A DNA stretch of 6,747 nt from Tannerellaceae bacterium (GCA_031279915.1 JAITHO010000111.1:1-6747), one strand, 5' to 3'. Shown: positions 1 through 6,724, numbered from the stretch's first letter. Notes: generated by a model not told the origin, from the letters alone. Translations and numbers: made by a program.

Positions 1-201
1 ACCCGATTGAATCCCCTGCCGCCACCAGATTTTTTGGCGACACCCGATTGAATCCCCTGTCGCCACCAGATTTTTTGGCGACACCCGATTGAATCCCCTG
101 TCGCCACCAGATTTTTTGGCGACACCCGATTGAATCCCCTGCCGCCACCAGATTTTTTGGCGACACCCGATTGAATCCCCTGTCGCCACCAGATTTTTTG
201 G
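1..201. repeat. Tandem array of a 41-bp unit, 4 full copies plus a truncated fifth
   Basis: Units start at 1, 42, 83, 124 and 165. The copies are identical except for unit position 19, which reads C, T, T, C, T across the five. The fifth copy stops after 37 bases, losing the final CGAC, and unrelated AT-rich sequence follows. Because base 1 is already in the repeat, the array probably continues outside the window. Each full T-type unit holds a dyad, TGTCGCCA then a 10-nt loop then TGGCGACA (for example 58-65 and 76-83). There are no spacers, so this is not a CRISPR array, and 41 is not a multiple of three, so a simple in-frame peptide repeat is not implied. The near-perfect identity suggests recent expansion or homogenisation. 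Its function is unknown; a noncoding minisatellite or part of a composite mobile repeat is the safest reading. Confidence 0.97.
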
Positions 202-236
202 AGTTATCTGTTAAAAGCTTTTAGCATTTGCCAACT

Positions 237-328
237 AAAAATCCTCCGCTCGCGCCAATTTCTAATCTCAGCCTTATCATATTTCAGCTATATAATGCCG
301 CACAAAATAGCAATCGACGCGAGCGGAG
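237..328 (-). terminator. Candidate terminator or structured 3' end of the peptidase-amidohydrolase transcript
   Basis: An 11-bp perfect inverted repeat, CTCCGCTCGCG at 244-254 and CGCGAGCGGAG at 318-328, flanks 63 nt. On the minus strand the first arm begins 22 nt after the amidohydrolase stop. The second arm is followed after two bases by five T residues (241-237), as in an intrinsic terminator. The large interior can form a nested GCTAT/ATAGC hairpin (287-291 with 307-311), which would bring the outer arms together. The unusually large loop makes this weaker than the rplT terminator. It could instead be a small repeat element with inverted ends. The rest of the non-genic stretch 202-350 is AT-rich, contains a 12-bp palindrome TAAAAGCTTTTA at 212-223, and shows no gene. 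Confidence 0.45.
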
Positions 329-350
329 AAGCATTGCAAGCAGGCGACGA

Positions 351-1622
351 TCATTTGCTGAAGGCCATCAGTCGCTCGGCGCATTGCGAAACTCGGCGGA
401 TGACTTCGGCTTCGCCTTCAATCGTTCTGTTTTGCATTAGGATGCGTCCGTTGCAGATTACTGTATCTACACAGCTTCCGTTGGCAGCATACACAAGGTT
501 TGATACAAAATTATGATTGGGCGTGAAGGCCGGCTGATTGACGTCGATGAGAACGAGGTCGGCCAGGCATCCTTCGGCAATTCGCCCCGTTGGCAGCCCG
601 AGAATGTCGGCGCCCTGCGATGTGGCAGCGGCAAAAACGTTGGCTGCGCTGAGAACTTCGGGATCTTTTCGCCAGGCTTTTCCGAGGAGTGAGGCGAGCT
701 TCATGGCTTCAATCATGTCGAGATTGTTGGAGGAGGAGCATCCGTCGGTGCCAATTCCCACACGGATTCCTGCGCGCTGCATCTCTACGAATCGGAAGGC
801 GTATCCGGAGGCGAGTTTCATATTCGAAGCGGGATTGTGCGAAACGCTCACGCCGTAGTCGGCCATCAAAGCCAGCTCCTCGTCGTCAACGTAAAGCCCG
901 TGGGCAATGAGTAGGCGCGGCGAGAGGATGCCAAGGCTGTGAAGGTACCTGACTGGGGAGCATCCGAAGTGCTTCAGGGAAAATGCCACTTCGCTCTCGG
1001 TTTCGGCCAGATGTAGCTGTATGAGAATGTTGTTTGCTGCGGCATAATTGTTAATCCATTGCAGCGTGGCGCCGGATACGGTATATATGGCATGCGGCGC
1101 GACGGCGTAGGCAATGCGCCCGCAGGCAAGGTCGGTTTCGGCGTGTAGGCGGGCGATGCGTGCCTTGCTGGTTTCGGCTTCGGATGCATCGAAGTGGTCG
1201 AAGCAGGCGCATGAAAGAACGGCGCGCATGCCGGTTTCTCGAACGGCATTGGCGGTGGCCGGCATGTGATGATAGCCGTCGACGAAGGTGGTAGTGCCGC
1301 TCCGAATCATCTCGATGCATGCAAGCTTGGCTCCCCAATAAACGTCGTCGTGCGTGAGATGCTCCTCTATTGGCCAGATTCTTTTTTCGAGCCACTGCAT
1401 GAGCGGCATGTCGTCGCCGCATCCGCGCAGTAATGTCATTGCGGCGTGGTTATGTAGATTGATGAGTCCCGGAATGACAACTTTGCCTTTTCCGCAGATT
1501 TGCAGCCCAGCCTCTTGCTGGAGCGGCTCGCCAAGGTATGCGATTCGATTGCCTTCTGTGAGAATGTCGACGGTTCGGCCCTCGTGCTCAACGTCCCTGA
1601 TGTGTATGCGTTCGTGGCTCAT
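351..1622 (-). CDS. Amidohydrolase, MTA/SAH deaminase-like (AtzA/TrzN/SsnA group)
   Basis: The 423-aa product has the full layout of the metal-dependent amidohydrolase superfamily deaminases. A short beta-sandwich N-terminus ends in VIPGLINLHNH, and the HxH metal ligands are His57 and His59. PIE near residue 86 matches the substrate-binding Glu region. HLAETE gives His204 and Glu207, IAHG gives His241, SHNPASNMKL lies at 261-270, and GTDG gives the catalytic Asp293. A C-terminal GxIxEGxLADLVLID segment closes the sandwich. The family hydrolytically deaminates 5'-methylthioadenosine, S-adenosylhomocysteine or related purines and pterins in the cytoplasm. The motif set fits the MTA/SAH deaminase type best, but the substrate cannot be settled from sequence. 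The start ATG overlaps the upstream peptidase stop as ATGA, implying coupled translation. No truncation or missing catalytic residue is visible. Confidence 0.9.
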   Translation of the reverse strand: MSHERIHIRDVEHEGRTVDILTEGNRIAYLGEPLQQEAGLQICGKGKVVIPGLINLHNHAAMTLLRGCGDDMPLMQWLEKRIWPIEEHLTHDDVYWGAKLACIEMIRSGTTTFVDGYHHMPATANAVRETGMRAVLSCACFDHFDASEAETSKARIARLHAETDLACGRIAYAVAPHAIYTVSGATLQWINNYAAANNILIQLHLAETESEVAFSLKHFGCSPVRYLHSLGILSPRLLIAHGLYVDDEELALMADYGVSVSHNPASNMKLASGYAFRFVEMQRAGIRVGIGTDGCSSSNNLDMIEAMKLASLLGKAWRKDPEVLSAANVFAAATSQGADILGLPTGRIAEGCLADLVLIDVNQPAFTPNHNFVSNLVYAANGSCVDTVICNGRILMQNRTIEGEAEVIRRVSQCAERLMAFSK

Positions 1623-2977
1623 AGTTGGAGGAGGCGATAAAATTCGGCCACGGTTTCTATTCCTTTTTCGAAGAAGTCGATCGGGAAGCTTTCGTTTGGC
1701 GAATGGATGGCGTTTTGCTCCAGGCCGAATCCCATGAGTATGGTTTTGACGCCGAGGATCTGTTCGAAGGCAGATATGATGGGGATGCTTCCGCCGCGCC
1801 TCAGTCCGAGCGGTTTCTTTCCGAAGGCTATTCCCATTGCCTGCTCGGCCGCCTGATAAGCCGGATGGCTAACGGGGCAAACGTATCCCTGACCGCCGTG
1901 CAGCGATCTGACGCCAATCTTGACCGTTCGCGGCGCTATGCTTTGCAAATGTTCGGCAAAGAGAGATGCGATGCGAAGGTGATCCTGGTTAGGCACAAGG
2001 CGGCAGGATACTTTGGCGAAGGCTTTGGAGGGGATAACCGTTTTCGCTCCTTCGCCGGTGTATCCTCCCCAGATGCCGCAAATGTCGAAAGTTGGCCGGC
2101 AGCTGTTGCGTTCGAGGGTCGAATATCCCTCCTCGCCGCAGAGTTCGTCAACGTTGATAGCCTTCCGGTATGCCGCTTCGTCAAAGGGAACGCTGGCGAT
2201 CATGTTGCGCTCGGCCGGAGAGAGCTCCTCCACATCGTCATAGAATCCCGGAATCGTTATGCGTCCCCGGCGGTCGATCATGCCCGCCATCAGCCGGCAA
2301 AGGACGTTGATGGGATTGTCGACAGCTCCTCCGAAATGTCCGGAATGTAGGTCGCGATTAGGTCCGGTGAGTTCCACTTCCCAGTAGGCAAGGCCTCTCA
2401 GTCCGGTGGTTAGAGAAGGTACGTCGGCGCTCAGCATCGTAGTGTCGGATACGAGGATGACGTCGGCCTTCAGCTTCTCCTTATGCTTTTGGCAGAAAGC
2501 TTCGAGGCTTGGCGAAGCGATTTCCTCCTCGCCTTCCATTATAAACTTGACGTTGCAACGGAGCGATCCGGTTAGCAGTGCAGTCTCGAATCCTTTAACC
2601 TGGATCATTGCTTGCCCCTTGTCGTCGTCGGCTCCTCGAGCCCACATCCTTCCGTTGCGGATAGTTGGCTCGAAGGGAGGGCTGATCCAGAGGTCGAGCG
2701 GTTCGGGCGGCATCACGTCGTAATGTCCGTAAACGAGAACGGTTGGCGCCTGCCCGTCAATGATTCTCTCGGCATAAACCACCGGATTGCCGTCGGTTTG
2801 CATGATCTCCGCCCAATCGGCCCCCGAGGAGAGCAATCGTTCCATCCATTTATGTGCGCAGGCCAGGATGTCGGGTTTATGTTCGCTCTTTGCGCTAACA
2901 GAAGGGATTCGAAGGAGCTCGGCCCATTCCTCAATGAAGCGAGCTTTGTTTTCGCTAATAAATGATTTTGTTGACAT
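1619..2977 (-). CDS. M20-family metallopeptidase (dipeptidase, carnosinase/PepV-like)
   Basis: The 452-aa product is a cytosolic di-zinc peptidase of family M20, likely cleaving dipeptides or short peptides. With the start used here, visible sites are GHYD (metal His85, Asp87), ADDDKGQ (bridging Asp118), EGEEEIAS (general-base Glu151 and ligand Glu152), VSDT (Asp178), DLHSG (His211, normally reaching into the partner active site of the dimer) and NAIHSPNE (metal His425). The dimerisation or lid domain occupies roughly residues 195-370. No signal peptide is seen. A further in-frame ATG at 3007 would add ten residues, but the promoter box at 3015-3022 would then leave almost no leader. Family alignment also favours the shorter form beginning MSTKSFISENK. 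The stop codon is shared with the following amidohydrolase start in ATGA. The exact substrate is unknown. Confidence 0.92.
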   Translation of the reverse strand: MSTKSFISENKARFIEEWAELLRIPSVSAKSEHKPDILACAHKWMERLLSSGADWAEIMQTDGNPVVYAERIIDGQAPTVLVYGHYDVMPPEPLDLWISPPFEPTIRNGRMWARGADDDKGQAMIQVKGFETALLTGSLRCNVKFIMEGEEEIASPSLEAFCQKHKEKLKADVILVSDTTMLSADVPSLTTGLRGLAYWEVELTGPNRDLHSGHFGGAVDNPINVLCRLMAGMIDRRGRITIPGFYDDVEELSPAERNMIASVPFDEAAYRKAINVDELCGEEGYSTLERNSCRPTFDICGIWGGYTGEGAKTVIPSKAFAKVSCRLVPNQDHLRIASLFAEHLQSIAPRTVKIGVRSLHGGQGYVCPVSHPAYQAAEQAMGIAFGKKPLGLRRGGSIPIISAFEQILGVKTILMGFGLEQNAIHSPNESFPIDFFEKGIETVAEFYRLLQL

Positions 2978-3014
2978 AGTAGGGAAGTATATTTGGGTTG
3001 TATTCATATAGAGG

Positions 3015-3046
3015 CAAATGTAAGGAAACGAAGGGAGAGACAGAAA
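3015..3046 (-). promoter_or_regulatory. Bacteroidota-type promoter of the peptidase-amidohydrolase unit
   Basis: TACATTTG at 3022-3015 on the minus strand is an exact match to the TAnnTTTG -7 element. A TTTC at 3046-3043, 20 nt further upstream, is a one-mismatch candidate for the TTTG -33 element. Transcription would start near 3009, giving about a 30-nt leader to the ATG at 2977. The box lies 65 bp or more beyond the rplT terminator, so the two operons look independent. Confidence 0.65.
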
Positions 3047-3111
3047 TTCTGACAGCCTGCGTCTGTGCTCTCAAACAGTATCGGCGATGAAAGCCGTAGA
3101 GTAGGCGTCCC

Positions 3112-3150
3112 AAAAAAAGGAGCCTCCTAAGTGTTGTTTAGGAGGCTCCT
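3112..3150 (-). terminator. Intrinsic terminator of the thrS-infC-rpmI-rplT operon
   Basis: A perfect 13-bp stem (AGGAGCCTCCTAA at 3118-3130 with TTAGGAGGCTCCT at 3138-3150) encloses a 7-nt loop. On the minus strand it is followed directly by seven T residues (3118-3112). It starts 24 nt after the rplT stop. The plus strand lacks a matching T-tract, so it acts in one direction. Confidence 0.95.
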
Positions 3151-3174
3151 GCATTTAAATCAATATTCAGTCAT

Positions 3175-3519
3175 TCATCTAATCTTGTCTACGATCGCTC
3201 TGAAAGCTTCGGGATGGTTCATTGCCAAATCTGCGAGGACTTTGCGATTGATCTCGATTCCCTTATCGTGCAGAGCGCCCATCAAGCGCGAGTACGAGAA
3301 GCCCTCCAAACGTGCAGCGGCATTGATACGCTGAATCCATAAAGCGCGGAAGTTGCGTTTCTTGGTGCGGCGGTCGCGGTATGCATACGTTAAACCTTTC
3401 TCCCAGGTATTTTTGGCAACTGTCCAAACATTCTTGCGGGCTCCGTAGTAGCCTCTTGTAAGCTTTAAAATCCGTTTTCTTTTTGCTCTTGAAGCAACAT
3501 GATTTACTGATCTAGGCAT
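3175..3519 (-). CDS. rplT: 50S ribosomal protein bL20
   Basis: The 114-aa, highly basic protein begins [26 protein letters not shown], the hallmark N-terminal extension of L20 that threads into 23S rRNA during early large-subunit assembly. It also has the conserved [36 protein letters not shown] and NRKVLADLA segments. The length is normal for the family. It is the last gene of the translation operon, with the terminator 24 nt beyond its TGA. In Escherichia coli and Bacillus subtilis, L20 represses its own operon by binding leader RNA that mimics its rRNA site. The structured gap directly upstream, 3520-3626, is therefore a reasonable place to look for an equivalent, although that is inference. 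Confidence 0.98.
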   Translation of the reverse strand: MPRSVNHVASRAKRKRILKLTRGYYGARKNVWTVAKNTWEKGLTYAYRDRRTKKRNFRALWIQRINAAARLEGFSYSRLMGALHDKGIEINRKVLADLAMNHPEAFRAIVDKIR

Positions 3520-3543
3520 AATTCTAATCTGTTTTTTTGAACG

Positions 3544-3580
3544 TTAGCGCCATCTCTTGCGAGATGAACTTAGCGGCTAA
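3544..3580 (-). promoter_or_regulatory. GNRA-capped hairpin in the rpmI-rplT gap, possible L20 operator or processing site
   Basis: In minus-strand RNA, CAUCUC and GAGAUG (3566-3561 with 3556-3551) form a 6-bp stem capped by GCAA, a GNRA tetraloop. An outer UUAGC/GCUAA pair (3580-3576 with 3548-3544) can extend it across an asymmetric internal loop. No T-tract follows that would make it a terminator. It sits about 25 nt before the rplT start, within a 107-nt gap that is the longest in the operon. The structure is directly visible; a role in L20 autoregulation, RNA processing or stability is inferred. Confidence 0.5.
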
Positions 3581-3626
3581 ACATTCGGTTAATAAAAATC
3601 GTTTAAAACTCAATATACTTTTAGGA

Positions 3627-3824
3627 TTATCTTAACGCAAGCATTTCCTTCACGCTACGCGTGTTGGCTTTGTGCACCAGCCCTGTGTGGGTGAGGTTTC
3701 TCTTTTGCTTCTTTGTTTTCTTGGTCAGGATATGACTCTTAAAAGCATGTTTTCTCTTGATTTTACCTGTTCCGGTAAGGGCGAACCTTTTTTTTGCACC
3801 GGAATTAGTCTTCATCTTAGGCAT
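3627..3824 (-). CDS. rpmI: 50S ribosomal protein bL35
   Basis: The 65-aa very basic protein starts [24 protein letters not shown], the standard L35 signature, and ends in [10 protein letters not shown]. It has the normal family length and is a late-assembling component of the large ribosomal subunit. It lies 51 nt after infC and 107 nt before rplT, in the conserved infC-rpmI-rplT order. The upstream sequence is AT-rich with no Shine-Dalgarno, as is usual in Bacteroidota. No anomaly is seen. Confidence 0.98.
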   Translation of the reverse strand: MPKMKTNSGAKKRFALTGTGKIKRKHAFKSHILTKKTKKQKRNLTHTGLVHKANTRSVKEMLALR

Positions 3825-3875
3825 TTTCCAATTATTTTTAATTATTAAACATTAAATACTTCGTGAGAAAGGGAC

Positions 3876-4517
3876 TTATGATTCCTCATTTTTCTTGTCC
3901 TTCGGTTCATCTTCCGATCCGGCTTGTGGCTTAGGAAGGACGATAACTTTTTTCACCACCGGCTTTACAACCTGGGGTGGAGCGCTGCTTCCTCCGCCTT
4001 TTTTTGGAGTGAGCATAATTATCATTCGTTTACCTTCCAGGAGGGGCATCTGTTCCACTTTTCCGTAATCTTCCAAATCATTGGCGAACCGGAGAAGCAG
4101 AACTTCTCCCTGTTCTTTAAACAGTATTGAACGACCTTTGAAAAAAACGTAGGCCTTAACTTTTGCTCCTTCTTCCAAGAAGCTTTTTGCATGCTTGAGC
4201 TTAAAGTTATAGTCGTGATCATCGGTTTGGGGGCCGAATCTGATTTCTTTGACTATTATTTTCACCGACTTTGCTTTCTGCTCTTTCTGACGCTTTTTCT
4301 GTTGATAGAGGAATTTTTGGAAATCGGCAATCTTGCAAACAGGGGGAGCAGCATTGGGAGATATTTCTATCAGGTCAAGCCCCTGCTCTTCTGCCATCCT
4401 AAGCCCTTCGGCTATGGAATATATTCCTTGTTCAACATTTTCTCCAACTATTCGAATCTCCCGAACACGTATCTGTTCATTAATTCTGTACTGGTCTTTC
4501 AGGTTGTCGTTCTTCAT
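3876..4517 (-). CDS. infC: Translation initiation factor IF3
   Basis: The 213-aa protein binds the 30S subunit, prevents premature 50S joining and checks the start codon and initiator tRNA. The N-terminal domain spans about residues 10-80 ([32 protein letters not shown], then [13 protein letters not shown], the linker helix). The C-terminal domain spans about 85-172 ([37 protein letters not shown]). Residues 173-213 form a low-complexity tail rich in Gly, Pro, Val, then Lys, Glu and Asp, beyond the usual length of about 180 aa. The ATG at 4517 is chosen because MKND...YRINEQ matches the family N-terminus. An in-frame TTG at 4598 would add 27 basic residues and overlap thrS, and looks unlikely. 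The start is AUG, not the AUU known from E. coli infC. Confidence 0.95.
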   Translation of the reverse strand: MKNDNLKDQYRINEQIRVREIRIVGENVEQGIYSIAEGLRMAEEQGLDLIEISPNAAPPVCKIADFQKFLYQQKKRQKEQKAKSVKIIVKEIRFGPQTDDHDYNFKLKHAKSFLEEGAKVKAYVFFKGRSILFKEQGEVLLLRFANDLEDYGKVEQMPLLEGKRMIIMLTPKKGGGSSAPPQVVKPVVKKVIVLPKPQAGSEDEPKDKKNEES

Positions 4518-4543
4518 TAAAAAATGGGAATGTTTATTCTCCT
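4517..4543 (-). promoter_or_regulatory. Shine-Dalgarno and AUU-initiated mini-ORF abutting infC (tentative)
   Basis: A strong AGGAG (4543-4539) lies 21 nt from the infC ATG, too far to serve it directly. Seven nt after it is an AUU that opens a frame reading AUU CCC AUU UUU UAA, and this UAA shares a base with the infC AUG (UAAUG). The mini-ORF is out of frame with infC. IF3 is known to discriminate against AUU starts, so this layout could feed back on infC, but it may be chance in AT-rich sequence. Confidence 0.25.
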
Positions 4544-4573
4544 TTCTATTTCTGTTTTTATTATGTGATGATT

Positions 4574-6535
4574 TTATTGCTCCTTTTGCTTTTGCCAACT
4601 GTTTATCATGGCTTCAACTTCTTTGTTTACAAGCGCGGCAAAGGTAGTGATTTTCATGGAACCTTTATCGCCTTCGCCATGCTTTCTGAGGGATACTTCC
4701 TGGTTTTCGGCTTCTTTTTCGCCTACAATTAGCATGTAGGGGATTTTCTTCAGTTCGTTGTCGCGTATTTTTCGGCCGATTTTCTCGTTCCGATCGTCGA
4801 TTATTATGCGAACGTTTTGTTCTTCGAGTTGGCGGGCTACGTCTTTTGCGTAGTCATTATATTTTTCGCTGACGGGGAGGATTACGGCTTGGTCGGGGGT
4901 GAGCCACAGGGGGAAGTTGCCTCCGGTGTGTTCTATCAGTACGGCTACAAAGCGTTCCATCGATCCGAAGGGGGCTCGGTGGATCATTACTGGGCGATGC
5001 TTCTTGTTGTCGTCGCCGGTGTATTCAAGGTCGAAGCGTTCGGGGAGGTTGTAGTCCACTTGTATGGTTCCGAGCTGCCATCGGCGTCCTATGGCGTCTT
5101 TCACCATGAAGTCGAGTTTGGGGCCGTAGAAGGCTGCTTCGCCGTATTCGATTTTTGCCGGCAGACCGGCTTCTTGGCAGGCTTCGATGATGGCGCTTTC
5201 GGCTCGATCCCAATTCTCGTCGGAGCCTATGTATTTGCTTCTGTCATGCTGGTCGCGCAGGGATATTTGGGCTTCAAAGTTTTTGAAATCGAGGGCTCGG
5301 AAGATGATGAAGATGATGTCCATAACTTTCAGGAACTCTTCTTTGAGCTGGTCGGGACGGCAAAACAGATGGGCGTCGTCTTGGGTGAATCCGCGAACGC
5401 GGGTCAGTCCGTGCAGCTCGCCGCTTTGCTCGTAGCGGTAAACGGTGCCGAATTCGGCAAAGCGTATCGGCAGGTCTTTGTACGAGTGCGGGGCGAGTTT
5501 GTAGATTTCGCAGTGATGCGGGCAGTTCATCGGTTTCAGAAGAAATTCTTCACCTTCTTGCGGAGTGTGGATGGGCTGGAAGGAGTCTTTGCCGTATTTC
5601 TCGTAATGGCCGGAGGTGACGTATAGTGGTTTGCCTCCGATGTGGGGGGTCATCACTTGGCTGTAACCGTATTTCTTTTGGATGCGCTTCAGGAAGTCTT
5701 CGAGCTGAAGGCGCAGTTGTGTGCCGCGCGGGAGCCAGAGTGGGAGCCCTGATCCAACGGCTTGCGAGAAGGCAAAGAGCTCAAGCTCGCGTCCTACTTT
5801 CCGGTGATCGCGCTTGCGGGCTTCTTCGAGGAAGGCAAGGTATTCGTCGAGCATCTTCTTTGCCGGGAAGCTGATGCCGTAGAGGCGAACCAGTTGCTTG
5901 CGCTTTTCGTCGCCTCGCCAGTATGCTCCGGCCACGCTCAGGATTTTGACTGCTTTTATATAAGAGGTATTGGGGAGATGGGGGCCGCGGCAGAGATCGG
6001 TGAAGTTGCCTTGCGTGTAGGTGGTGATTGTTCCGTCGGTCAGCTCGCTGATGAGCTCTGTTTTGTAGACTTCCTGGCGGTTGCCGAACATCAGAAGTGC
6101 GTTGCTTTTGCTGATTTCTTCGCGCCGGATGTCTTCCTTGCGGGCGATTAGTTCCATCATTTTGGATTCGATGGCTGGGAAATCGCTTTCCTTGATGATT
6201 TGTCCTTCGCCCGGATCAACGTCGTAGTAAAAGCCGTTCTCGATGGCGGGGCCTATGCCGAACTTAACTCCGGGATAGAGCTCCTGAAGGGCTTCGGCCA
6301 TAAGGTGAGCGCTCGAATGCCAGTAGGCATGCTTTGCTTCGTCGTCGTCCCATTTCAGCAGTTTCACTTGCGAATCTTGAACGATGGGGCGATGTAAATC
6401 CCAGGTTTCGCCATTAACATCGGCTGCCAGAACTTCTTTTGCCAGGCGCGAGCTTATGCTTTCGGCTATCTGCATGGCGGTAACGCCTTGTGGGTATTCT
6501 CTGGTTGAATTGTCGGGAAATGTTATTGTGATCAT
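4574..6535 (-). CDS. thrS: Threonine--tRNA ligase (threonyl-tRNA synthetase)
   Basis: The 653-aa cytoplasmic class II synthetase charges tRNA-Thr and clears mis-charged Ser-tRNA-Thr. The N-terminal TGS domain spans about 1-61. The editing domain follows at about 65-225, with HSSAH (His73, His77) and CRGPH (Cys182, His186). The catalytic core spans about 245-545, with NCPHHCE providing zinc ligand Cys338, DDAHLF providing His389 and [12 protein letters not shown] providing His519. Class II motif 2 lies around [11 protein letters not shown] and motif 3 around GSMERF. The anticodon-binding domain occupies about 548-645 ([32 protein letters not shown]). All domains are full length. The start ATG lies 37 nt from a promoter box, and infC begins 56 nt after the stop, so thrS leads the operon. 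No T-box or long leader is seen. Confidence 0.98.
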   Translation of the reverse strand: MITITFPDNSTREYPQGVTAMQIAESISSRLAKEVLAADVNGETWDLHRPIVQDSQVKLLKWDDDEAKHAYWHSSAHLMAEALQELYPGVKFGIGPAIENGFYYDVDPGEGQIIKESDFPAIESKMMELIARKEDIRREEISKSNALLMFGNRQEVYKTELISELTDGTITTYTQGNFTDLCRGPHLPNTSYIKAVKILSVAGAYWRGDEKRKQLVRLYGISFPAKKMLDEYLAFLEEARKRDHRKVGRELELFAFSQAVGSGLPLWLPRGTQLRLQLEDFLKRIQKKYGYSQVMTPHIGGKPLYVTSGHYEKYGKDSFQPIHTPQEGEEFLLKPMNCPHHCEIYKLAPHSYKDLPIRFAEFGTVYRYEQSGELHGLTRVRGFTQDDAHLFCRPDQLKEEFLKVMDIIFIIFRALDFKNFEAQISLRDQHDRSKYIGSDENWDRAESAIIEACQEAGLPAKIEYGEAAFYGPKLDFMVKDAIGRRWQLGTIQVDYNLPERFDLEYTGDDNKKHRPVMIHRAPFGSMERFVAVLIEHTGGNFPLWLTPDQAVILPVSEKYNDYAKDVARQLEEQNVRIIIDDRNEKIGRKIRDNELKKIPYMLIVGEKEAENQEVSLRKHGEGDKGSMKITTFAALVNKEVEAMINSWQKQKEQ

Positions 6536-6571
6536 ATTGTTGTGGAATGTATATGCGTGTTAAAAGTGTCG

Positions 6572-6601
6572 CAAATGTACGATTCTTTTTTTATCCGAAA
6601 A
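6572..6601 (-). promoter_or_regulatory. Bacteroidota-type promoter of the thrS operon
   Basis: TACATTTG at 6579-6572 on the minus strand is an exact TAnnTTTG -7 element. A T-run with TTTT at 6601-6598, 18 nt upstream, stands where the -33 TTTG is expected. Transcription would begin near 6565, giving a leader of about 30 nt to the thrS ATG. The spacing from box to ATG (37 nt) nearly matches that of the peptidase gene (38 nt). Confidence 0.65.
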
Positions 6602-6626
6602 TATCTCTTGATATCTGAACCTGTTT

Positions 6627-6634
6627 CAAATGTA
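6627..6634 (-). promoter_or_regulatory. Second TACATTTG box upstream of thrS
   Basis: An identical TACATTTG lies 55 bp upstream of the first box. No TTTG-like -33 element is evident at the right distance; the sequence there is C-rich on the minus strand. It may be a weak second promoter or coincidence. Confidence 0.3.
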
Positions 6635-6711
6635 TATGGGGGATTGTAGGGGGGCGGGAATGAATTTTGGTATGGAGATGGGTATAGTATAATGTAAATG
6701 TGTCAAAAGGT

Positions 6712-6724
6712 TGCCCGTAGGGCA
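6712..6724. other. Short GC-rich hairpin near the right edge
   Basis: TGCCC and GGGCA form a perfect 5-bp stem around a 3-nt loop. On the minus strand it is followed, two bases later, by CTTTT, which resembles a weak terminator for a gene beyond the window. It could also be the end of a dispersed repeat. The rest of 6602-6747 holds G-rich and AT-rich stretches but no gene that I can support. Confidence 0.3.

Noticed and set aside
1..201. CRISPR array
   Set aside because: The 41-bp units are directly contiguous and nearly identical, with no unique spacers and no cas genes in the window.
291..296. TATAAT as a sigma70-type -10 box
   Set aside because: Bacteroidota primary promoters use TAnnTTTG, no matching -35 is present, and it lies inside the loop of the inverted repeat.
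228..440. Small plus-strand frame between the array and the amidohydrolase end
   Set aside because: It begins with TTG, overlaps the conserved 3' end of the amidohydrolase on the other strand and encodes no recognisable protein.
1625..2350. 241-codon open frame on the plus strand
   Set aside because: It is antisense to the M20 peptidase and has no recognisable domain; the peptidase has all catalytic motifs.
3051..3097. Small RNA or extra hairpins between the two operons
   Set aside because: Only 4-bp stems are found (for example CGGC/GCCG at 3082-3096), with no T-tract or promoter giving support.
4518..4598. N-terminal extension of IF3 from a TTG at 4598
   Set aside because: It would need a TTG start inside thrS and adds a lysine- and asparagine-rich segment that looks like translated spacer; the ATG at 4517 matches the family start.
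4817..5626. Long 269-codon open frame on the plus strand
   Set aside because: It lies wholly antisense to thrS, whose protein is conserved end to end; the frame reads as a codon-usage shadow without recognisable motifs.
6536..6580. T-box or other long attenuation leader for thrS
   Set aside because: The predicted leader is only about 30 nt, with no specifier or antiterminator structure.
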